NCBI GenBank assembly: GCA_028869315.1
Contig: JAGWSV010000030.1
Span: forward strand, 1 to 57,388
Source: Rhodospirillales bacterium
Lineage (GTDB): Bacteria; Pseudomonadota; Alphaproteobacteria; Acetobacterales; Acetobacteraceae
Length of the DNA: 57,388 nucleotides
Direction of reading: 5' to 3'
Shown: positions 50,810 to 57,388 of the stretch, one piece after another
Layout: every line of letters begins with the position of its first letter
Position numbering within the stretch: position 1 is the first letter of the stretch
Notes under the pieces: generated by a model
Databases searched by the model: none
What the model was told of the DNA's origin: nothing
The model's input: the letters and a program-made list of their open reading frames with translations, nothing else
Translations under genes and position numbers: made by a program

Positions 50810-51226
50810 ATACACCCGACCGTCCTGCATGCGGCGAGCGCGCTCAACGCCTGGGTCTACCGGCTGAGCGGCGGCCGCCTCGGCGCCCGCGTCCCTTCCG
50901 GCGCGCCGATCTGCCTGCTCACCACCACCGGGCATCGGTCGGGGCGGGCACGCACCGTGCCGCTGCTCTACCTCGCCGACAACGGCGGGTTCGTCGTCGT
51001 CGCTTCCCAGGGCGGCGCGCCGCTGCATCCCGGCTGGTACCACAACCTGCAGGCGAGCCCGCACGCGATGCTGCAGATCGGCCGCCGGCGCATCGCCGTC
51101 ACGGCGCACACGATCGGCGCCGCGGAGCACGACCGCCTGTGGCCGCGCCTCGTTGCCATCTATCCCGCCTACGACGACGACCGTCGCGGCGCGATCGGCG
51201 ACGGGCCGGACCACGTCCGTCGGTGA
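50810..51226 (+). CDS. Nitroreductase family deazaflavin-dependent oxidoreductase-like (DUF385) protein
   Basis: HPTVLHAASALNAWVYRLSGGRLGARVPSGAPICLLTTTGHRSGRARTVPLLYL...GWYHNLQASPHAMLQIG; apparent ATA start after AAGGAGG. Confidence 0.75.
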   Translation: MHPTVLHAASALNAWVYRLSGGRLGARVPSGAPICLLTTTGHRSGRARTVPLLYLADNGGFVVVASQGGAPLHPGWYHNLQASPHAMLQIGRRRIAVTAHTIGAAEHDRLWPRLVAIYPAYDDDRRGAIGDGPDHVRR

Positions 51227-51304
51227 TGCAGGGGAACGACGTTCCTTTCCGGCATGGCGGGACCGTCACACGCTCTTCACCGACGCCGGCCGCCCCCCCG
51301 CCCT

Positions 51305-51341
51305 ATTGTCATGGCCAAGATTGTCATCGGCACAATTGTCA
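51305..51341 (+). repeat. Three ATTGTCA heptamers at exact 15-bp period
   Basis: ATTGTCA at 51305, 51320, 51335, upstream of ATG 51369. Confidence 0.6.
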
Positions 51342-51368
51342 CGCGAACACTGGGCAGGAGAGCTCCCG

Positions 51369-52532
51369 ATGGCGCACCGTCACCGCTTCGGCCACGCGCG
51401 ACCGTCGCTGCGTCACCCGCATTCGCAGCAGGCCCCGCGGTTCCACGGAAGCGATTTCCAGCCGTTGCCGGCGCCGACCGGCCCGGCGCCGTACCGCCTC
51501 GACCTTGCCGCGGTCGTGCCGGACGCGGTGCAGGCGATGGCGCGAGCCGGCGGGATGGTCCTGCACATCGCCGGCGACACCGGCGGCGTGCGCAACCCGG
51601 TGCCGCAGGAGCTGGTCGCAGCCGGGCTGGAACATGACGCTGGCCAGGCCGGCGCCCTCGGCCGGCCCGCCTTCCTCTATCATCTCGGCGACGTGATCTA
51701 TTTCGACGGCCAGGCCAGCGAGTACTATCCGCAATTCTACAGCCCGTACGAGCATTACCCGCTCCCCGTCCTCGCGATCCCCGGCAATCACGACGGGGAC
51801 CGGTTCGACCGCGGCGAACTCGTCAACCCCGAGCCGTCCCTGGCCCCCTTCGTGCGCAATTTCTGCGCGACCGAGCCTGGCGTTCACACCGCGGAAGCCG
51901 GCGACATGGCGCGCACCGCCATGATCCAGCCAAACGTCTACTGGACCCTGCTGACCCCGTTCGCGACCTTCATCGGCCTCTACACCAACGTCCCCGAAGG
52001 CGGCGACGTGCGGCAGGAGCAGCGCGACTGGTTTGCGGGCGAGTTGCAGGCCGCCGATCCCGGCAAGCCGGTGCTGGTCGCGCTGCACCACCCGATCCAT
52101 TCCCTGGATGCCTACCACAGCGGCAGCCGTGCGATGGCCGACGTGCTGGCCGGCGCCGTCGCCGCCGCCGGCCGGGCGCCGGCGATGGTTTTCGCCGGCC
52201 ACGTGCACAACTACCAGCGCTTCACGGTGAGCGACGCGGCCGGCGCAACCCCGTTCGTGGTCGCCGGTCACGGCGGCTACCACAACCTGCACCGCATGGC
52301 GCGAATCGGCAGCGAAGATATCATCACCCCGTACGTCGCCCCGAACGACCCGCAGGTGGTACTGGAAAGCTATCTGGACGATCGGTTCGGCTTTTTGCGC
52401 CTGGAGATTACGCCGGAGGCGATCGAATTGCGGTCGATGTCGGTGCCGCGCCCGCAAGAATCGTGGCGCACCCCGCCGCGCCTGTTCGACCGCATGCGCT
52501 TCGACTGGCGCGCCCGCCGGATCCTCCGCTGA
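51369..52532 (+). CDS. Metallophosphoesterase (calcineurin-like)
   Basis: IAGDTGG, HLGDVIYFDG, AIPGNHDGD, ALHHPIHS, FAGHVHNYQRF. Confidence 0.92.
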   Translation: MAHRHRFGHARPSLRHPHSQQAPRFHGSDFQPLPAPTGPAPYRLDLAAVVPDAVQAMARAGGMVLHIAGDTGGVRNPVPQELVAAGLEHDAGQAGALGRPAFLYHLGDVIYFDGQASEYYPQFYSPYEHYPLPVLAIPGNHDGDRFDRGELVNPEPSLAPFVRNFCATEPGVHTAEAGDMARTAMIQPNVYWTLLTPFATFIGLYTNVPEGGDVRQEQRDWFAGELQAADPGKPVLVALHHPIHSLDAYHSGSRAMADVLAGAVAAAGRAPAMVFAGHVHNYQRFTVSDAAGATPFVVAGHGGYHNLHRMARIGSEDIITPYVAPNDPQVVLESYLDDRFGFLRLEITPEAIELRSMSVPRPQESWRTPPRLFDRMRFDWRARRILR

Positions 52533-52661
52533 CAGGGCGGGACCCCGACGGAGCCCGAGGCTACTGCACGCAGGGTTACCCGGGAGAGAGCAGGTGCGGC
52601 GGAGCGCGAAAAAAATGCGTAGCCCGTTATCCGCGGGAAGCCGAGGATGCCGGCCGGGTCG

Positions 52662-53210
52662 CTACGGCATCCGCCACACCGACAGCCGCGCCGCGCCGTG
52701 CGTCCGCTCGGCCAGCAGCGTCCCCAGCGACACCGGAACCTCCTCGCGCGCCGTCTCGGCGATCACGACCGCCCCGGGTCCGATCCAACCTTGCGCCGCC
52801 AGCCGGGCGGCTGCGCGTTCCACCAACCCCTGGCCATAGGGCGGATCAAGGAAGACCAGGGCGCAGCGCTCCCCCGCCGGGGCGGCGAGGGCATCACACG
52901 CCAGCACCGAGCAGCGTGCCGCCGCGCCGCAGGCCGCGATATTGGCCCGCAGCGCCGCCACCGCCGCGCGGTCGGTTTCCATGAACACCGCGCGCGCCGC
53001 GCCGCGTGACAGCGCTTCCAGCCCCACGGCGCCAGTTCCGGCAAAGGCATCGAGGACCAGGGCATCCTCGATCAGCGCCCGGCCGCCCCACGGCGCATGC
53101 AGCAGCATGTCGAACAGCGCCTGACGCACCCGATCCGCGGTCGGTCGCGTCGCGCCACCGGCCGGTGCTGTCAGGCGCCGGCCGCGCCAGGCTCCGGCCA
53201 CGATCCGCAT
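52662..53210 (-). CDS. rsmD: 16S rRNA (guanine(966)-N(2))-methyltransferase RsmD
   Basis: MRIVAGAWRGRRL, PTADRVRQALFDML, VLDAFAGTGAVGLEALSRGA, VFLDPPYGQG. Confidence 0.95.
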   Translation of the reverse strand: MRIVAGAWRGRRLTAPAGGATRPTADRVRQALFDMLLHAPWGGRALIEDALVLDAFAGTGAVGLEALSRGAARAVFMETDRAAVAALRANIAACGAAARCSVLACDALAAPAGERCALVFLDPPYGQGLVERAAARLAAQGWIGPGAVVIAETAREEVPVSLGTLLAERTHGAARLSVWRMP

Positions 53211-53243
53211 TCACCCGGCCACGTTCAAACGCCGGGCCGCAAG

Positions 53244-54113
53244 TTAGCCACGCCCCGTCCCCGCCTGCATTTGCATCCTGGTGCCTCCGGCAACCGGGCG
53301 GACCCGGCGGGCCAGAAGCCGCCGGCGCAGCTGCATGAGCTGCCAGGCGCTGCGCGCCGCCAACTCCGAAATGCGGCCGCGCGGCGGCAGCCCAACGGCC
53401 TTGAAGACCATGCCCATGCCGCGCTCGATGTGGCGGAATCGGTAGCAGGACATCGCCCCGGCCATGTAGGCGGCCGAGCAGCGGGCGCGGGCGTACGGAA
53501 TGTCCGACGGTTCGTTGCCGCAGTACCAGGCATAGGCCAGCTCGTCGTCCTCGCTCTCGCCGATCCGTCCCGCGGCGATGCGCATGCGGCGCAGGAGGCC
53601 GATCCGCTCGCGCGCCAGATAGCGGCGCATGTGGTCGTAGAACAACTTGAAGTGACGGAACTCGTCGGCCGCGATCTGCTGGCAGATCTGGCGCAGCAAC
53701 GGCTCCTGCGTGCTCTCGGCGAGCGCGGTGTAGTAGGATGAGGTCCCCGTCTCCACCATGCAGCGGGCGATCAGTTCGCCGGTGCGCGAGCCGCGCACCG
53801 ATGCCGGGGCGTCCAGCGGGATCTTGTAGCCGTCCTTGAAGCGGGCGAAGGCGGCGGCGAAGTCCCAACCCGGGTCGGCCAGCCGGGCCCAGCGCCCCAA
53901 GGCCTCGCCGTGCTGCACTTCCTCTGCCGCCCAGCGATCGGCCGCAGCGCGGAAGTCTGGATCATCGTGGAACACGCCATTGAGGTAGAGCGCGTAGTCG
54001 GTCCCGTTCCGCTCCACCATGGCAGCCGCCTTGACCAGCGGCACGATTGCGGGGTCGACCCTTGCCGGGTCGAACCGGTCCCAGGCGAGCTGCTCGATTT
54101 GCCAGTGCTTCAT
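53244..54113 (-). CDS. Ferritin-like fold (putative diiron) protein
   Basis: WAAEEVQHGEALGRW and IAADEFRHFKLFYDHM ExxH motifs in helical context. Confidence 0.75.
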   Translation of the reverse strand: MKHWQIEQLAWDRFDPARVDPAIVPLVKAAAMVERNGTDYALYLNGVFHDDPDFRAAADRWAAEEVQHGEALGRWARLADPGWDFAAAFARFKDGYKIPLDAPASVRGSRTGELIARCMVETGTSSYYTALAESTQEPLLRQICQQIAADEFRHFKLFYDHMRRYLARERIGLLRRMRIAAGRIGESEDDELAYAWYCGNEPSDIPYARARCSAAYMAGAMSCYRFRHIERGMGMVFKAVGLPPRGRISELAARSAWQLMQLRRRLLARRVRPVAGGTRMQMQAGTGRG

Positions 54114-54228
54114 GACGTTATGGTTTACCCCCTTGCAGGTCCGCCGGCCAAGGCATCCTGCGCCGCTTGCCCGCGTGCGACGGACCGGGTAAAGCCCGCC
54201 GAACGGCCGCCGGCCGGCGGGCCGGCCG

Positions 54229-54312
54229 GCGGGCGTGGTGGAATGGCAGACACGCCAGATTTAGGTTCTGGTGGCGCAAGCCGTGGGGGTTCAAGTCCCC
54301 CCGCCCGCACCA
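54229..54312 (+). tRNA. tRNA-Leu (anticodon UAG), CCA encoded
   Basis: GCGGGCG/CGCCCGC acceptor stem, CCAGA-TTTAGGT-TCTGG anticodon arm, long variable arm TGGCGCAAGCCG, GGGGG-TTCAAGT-CCCCC T arm. Confidence 0.95.
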
Positions 54313-54364
54313 GCCGGGCCGCGGCCCGCCTCCCCGGATACCATACAGGAGAGTTCCGAAGCCG

Positions 54365-55753
54365 ATGCAGGTCACCGAGACGCTCGCCGAAGGGTTGAAG
54401 CGCGCCTTTACCGTCGTGATCCCGGGGACGGAGGTGGAAAGCCGCCGCGCCGCCCGCTTCGCCGATCTCGGCAAGACCGTGCGCCTGCCCGGCTTCCGCC
54501 CCGGCAAGGTGCCGCTGCCGGTGTTGCGCCAGCGCTTCGGCTCCGCCGTCACCGCCGAGGTGATCGAACAGGCGGTGGGCGACTCCACGCGCCAGGTGCT
54601 GACCGACCGCGGCCTGCGTCCGGCGATGCAGCCCAAGGTCGACGTGGTGACCGCCGAGCCGGAAAAGGACCTCGAGTTCAAGGTGGAGCTCGAAATCCTG
54701 CCGGAGATCGCGCTGCCCGACTTCGCCTCCGTGGCGCTCACCCGCCTCAAGGCCGAGGTATCGGACGAAGCGATCGCCAAGGCGCTCGACAACCTCGCCC
54801 AGCGCAACCGCACCCTGACCGACCTCACCGCGGAGGAGCTGGGCGATCGCGGCGCGGCCAAGGGCGAGGTGGTCAAGCTCGACTATGTCGGTCGCGTGGA
54901 CGGCAACGCGTTCCCGGGCGGCACCGCGACCGACGCCGATATCGAGGTGGCCGGCCCCGGTTTCATCGAAGGCTTCTCCGAGCAGATCGAGGGCATCCGC
55001 CCGGGCGAGACCCGCACCATCACGGTGCGCTTCCCCGACCCGTACGGGGCGCCGGAGCTGGCCGGCAAGGAAGCCCAGTTCGAGATCGCGGCAAAGGCGA
55101 TCCGCCGCTCCGAAGTCCCGGCGATCGACGATGCCTTCGCCCAGAAGCTGAGCTTCGAGGCGCTGGACGAGCTGAAGGACCTCATTCGCCGCCAGATGCA
55201 GACGGAGTACGACCAGCTCGCCCGCCAGCGACTCAAGCGGGACCTGCTCGACCGCCTGAACGACCTCGCCACCTTCCCCGCGCCCGAGAGCCTGGTGAGC
55301 GCGGAATTCGACCAGATCTGGGCCCGGTTGGACGCCGACCGGCAGGCAGGCCGGCTCGACGCCGAGGACCAGACCAAGGACGAAGCGACCTTGCGTGCCG
55401 AATATCGGGCCATCGCCGAACGCCGGGTACGGCTCGGCCTGTTGCTGGCGGAGACCGGCCGCACCCACAACATCGTCGTGGCCCCGGAGGAGATGACCCG
55501 TGCCGTCCGTGCGGAAGCGGCGCGCTATCCCGGCCAGGAAGCCCAGGTGTTCGAGTTCTTCCGCAAGAACCCGCAAGCCGCCGAAACCCTGCGCGGACCG
55601 CTGTTCGAGGAGAAGGTCGTCGATTTCGTGCTCGAGCTGGCGCAGATCACCGATCAGCCGGTGACGCCGGAAGCCCTGGTGGAGGAGCCGGCTGCGGAAG
55701 CCGTGGCAGCAAGCCCGGCGACCACGGACAGCACCGCCACGCCCGAAGCGTGA
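54365..55753 (+). CDS. tig: Trigger factor
   Basis: [59 protein letters not shown]; upstream of clpP-clpX. Confidence 0.96.
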   Translation: MQVTETLAEGLKRAFTVVIPGTEVESRRAARFADLGKTVRLPGFRPGKVPLPVLRQRFGSAVTAEVIEQAVGDSTRQVLTDRGLRPAMQPKVDVVTAEPEKDLEFKVELEILPEIALPDFASVALTRLKAEVSDEAIAKALDNLAQRNRTLTDLTAEELGDRGAAKGEVVKLDYVGRVDGNAFPGGTATDADIEVAGPGFIEGFSEQIEGIRPGETRTITVRFPDPYGAPELAGKEAQFEIAAKAIRRSEVPAIDDAFAQKLSFEALDELKDLIRRQMQTEYDQLARQRLKRDLLDRLNDLATFPAPESLVSAEFDQIWARLDADRQAGRLDAEDQTKDEATLRAEYRAIAERRVRLGLLLAETGRTHNIVVAPEEMTRAVRAEAARYPGQEAQVFEFFRKNPQAAETLRGPLFEEKVVDFVLELAQITDQPVTPEALVEEPAAEAVAASPATTDSTATPEA

Positions 55754-55791
55754 GGTTACGGATGCCGGCCCGCACCCCAGTCGATCTGATC

Positions 55792-55823
55792 GCGGTCGGG
55801 CGAACCACGTTCCGCCCGACCGC
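55792..55823 (+). terminator. Hairpin terminator/attenuator between tig and clpP
   Basis: GCGGTCGGGCG-aaccacgttc-CGCCCGACCGC-TTT, perfect 11-bp stem. Confidence 0.7.
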
Positions 55824-55883
55824 TTTCAGAAGGGCCGGTCGATCCCCATCTGCTCCCCACCCAGACCAACAAGGTGTTCACCC

Positions 55884-56528
55884 ATGAGGGATCGCGATCC
55901 CGCCCAGACCTACCTCAACACCCTGGTTCCCATGGTGGTCGAGCAGACCGCCCGTGGGGAGCGGTCGTTCGACATCTATTCCCGGCTGCTCAAGGAACGC
56001 ATCGTGTTCCTCACCGGGACGGTGTTCGACGAGGTCAGCAGCCTGGTCTGCGCCCAGCTGCTGTTCCTGGAGTCGGAGAATCCGAACAAGGACATCTCCT
56101 TCTACATTAACAGCCCGGGCGGCGTGGTGTCGGCCGGGCTCGCGATCTACGACACCATGCAATACATCCGCAGCCCGGTGAGCACGGTGTGCATCGGCAT
56201 GGCCGCCTCCATGGGCAGCCTGCTGCTGACCGCCGGCGCCAAGGGCAAGCGCTACGCGCTGCCGAACGCACGGATCATGGTTCATCAGCCCTCCGGCGGC
56301 GCGCAGGGCCAGGCAACCGACATCGAGATCCAGGCGCGCGAGATCCTGTCGCTGCGCAAGCGGCTGAACGAGATCTATGTCCGCCACACCGGCCAGCCGA
56401 TCGAGGCGATTGAGCGCAAGCTGGAGCGCGACAGCTACATGTCGGCCGAGGAAGCCCGCGAGTTCGGCCTGGTCGACGAGGTGGTCGAGAACAGGCCGAC
56501 CCCGGCCGAGGATGCGACGAAGTCCTGA
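55884..56528 (+). CDS. clpP: ATP-dependent Clp protease proteolytic subunit
   Basis: [66 protein letters not shown]. Confidence 0.97.
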   Translation: MRDRDPAQTYLNTLVPMVVEQTARGERSFDIYSRLLKERIVFLTGTVFDEVSSLVCAQLLFLESENPNKDISFYINSPGGVVSAGLAIYDTMQYIRSPVSTVCIGMAASMGSLLLTAGAKGKRYALPNARIMVHQPSGGAQGQATDIEIQAREILSLRKRLNEIYVRHTGQPIEAIERKLERDSYMSAEEAREFGLVDEVVENRPTPAEDATKS

Positions 56529-56792
56529 CCATCTGCACGCAATCGCCGATCCGCTGCGCCCTGGATGGGGATTGCAGATCGCCGGTTTCGGCATAATTCT
56601 TGCAAAGAACTTCGCCCCGCAAGACGTCATCCCGCCTGTTCACCGTGTGCCGCCGGCAAGGACGCCGGCGCGGGCAGCGAAAACCAGCGGGGTGAATTCG
56701 CCTGTGCCCGCGTCGGCTCCGGTTCTTGTCCGGCGGCGCGGAGCGGGGTTAAACTGTAGTTTGGTCCCATCCCTAACGGGACAGGAGTGCGC

Positions 56793-57388
56793 ATGAGCAA
56801 GCCCGGCGAGTCCAAGAATACCCTCTACTGCTCGTTCTGCGGCAAGTCGCAGCACGAGGTGCGCAAGCTCATCGCAGGACCGACGGTGTTCATCTGCGAC
56901 GAATGCGTCGAGCTCTGCATGGACATCATCCGTGAGGAGCACAAAACGCATCTCGTGAAGTCGCGCGACGGGGTACCGACCCCGCGCGAGATCTGCAAGG
57001 TGCTGGACGACTACGTGATCGGCCAGGACCACGCCAAAAAGGTGCTGAGCGTCGCCGTCCACAATCACTACAAGCGGCTGGCGCACGGGCAGAAGAACAA
57101 CGACGTCGAGATCGCGAAGTCGAATATCCTGCTGCTCGGCCCGACCGGCTCGGGCAAGACCCTGCTGGCGCAGACCCTGGCGCGCATCCTCGATGTGCCG
57201 TTCACCATGGCCGATGCCACCACCCTGACCGAGGCCGGCTATGTGGGCGAGGATGTCGAGAACATCATCCTCAAACTGTTGCAGGCGGCCGACTACAACG
57301 TGGAGCGGGCGCAGCGCGGCATCGTCTACATCGACGAGGTCGACAAGATCAGCCGCAAGTCGGACAACCCGTCGATCACCCGCGACGT
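56793..57388 (+). CDS. clpX: ATP-dependent Clp protease ATP-binding subunit ClpX, 3' truncated by window end
   Basis: [42 protein letters not shown] (zinc finger), [18 protein letters not shown]. Confidence 0.97.
   Translation, partial: MSKPGESKNTLYCSFCGKSQHEVRKLIAGPTVFICDECVELCMDIIREEHKTHLVKSRDGVPTPREICKVLDDYVIGQDHAKKVLSVAVHNHYKRLAHGQKNNDVEIAKSNILLLGPTGSGKTLLAQTLARILDVPFTMADATTLTEAGYVGEDVENIILKLLQAADYNVERAQRGIVYIDEVDKISRKSDNPSITRD

Noticed and set aside
50593-51696. 367-aa + ORF overlapping the DUF385 and metallophosphoesterase genes
   Set aside because: Overlaps the hydrolase stop (ATGA) but becomes Arg/Pro-rich shadow sequence; both overlapping frames encode recognisable proteins.
54167-54364. 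N-terminal extension of trigger factor (WWNGRHARFRFWWRKPWGFKSPRPH)
   Set aside because: This is the well-known spurious translation of a tRNA-Leu gene; the tig start is ATG 54365.

Overview
The window is a high-GC bacterial chromosome segment, most likely from an alphaproteobacterium of the Acetobacteraceae/Rhodospirillales type (inferred from gene content and codon bias only). I support about 47 protein-coding genes and one tRNA-Leu(UAG). I see no CRISPR array, rRNA, transposase or prophage. Main blocks: PhyH dioxygenase (5' truncated), non-canonical Nramp, patatin and acyltransferase; UbiH-like hydroxylase and AmtB; an exopolysaccharide operon (Wzz/BY-kinase, membrane protein, flippase); a putative FNR/FixK-controlled cation module (DUF2934, small TM protein, CaCA antiporter, P2-type ATPase, SpoIIAA-like); P450, Gfo/Idh and a hydantoinase/small protein/nitrilase operon; prpD-prpC; a histone H1-like hendecad-repeat protein; otnC-otnK; holC-pepA; a catabolic region (D-aminoacylase, HyuA-HyuB fusion, VOC, alpha/beta hydrolase, MBL lactonase) with a Liv-type ABC transporter; rsmD; and tRNA-Leu-tig-clpP-clpX (clpX truncated by the window end). 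The most interesting non-coding signals are: a perfect TTGAT-N4-ATCAA anaerobox, a triple GATCATGCGC motif upstream of the EPS operon, a dispersed intergenic repeat family, a CTGC-N3-GCAG (PhaR-like) palindrome at the patatin gene, a 15-bp-period ATTGTCA triplet, a hairpin containing both stop codons of two convergent genes, and two genes with no canonical start codon despite good Shine-Dalgarno sequences. All motif calls were made by eye; no searches were run.
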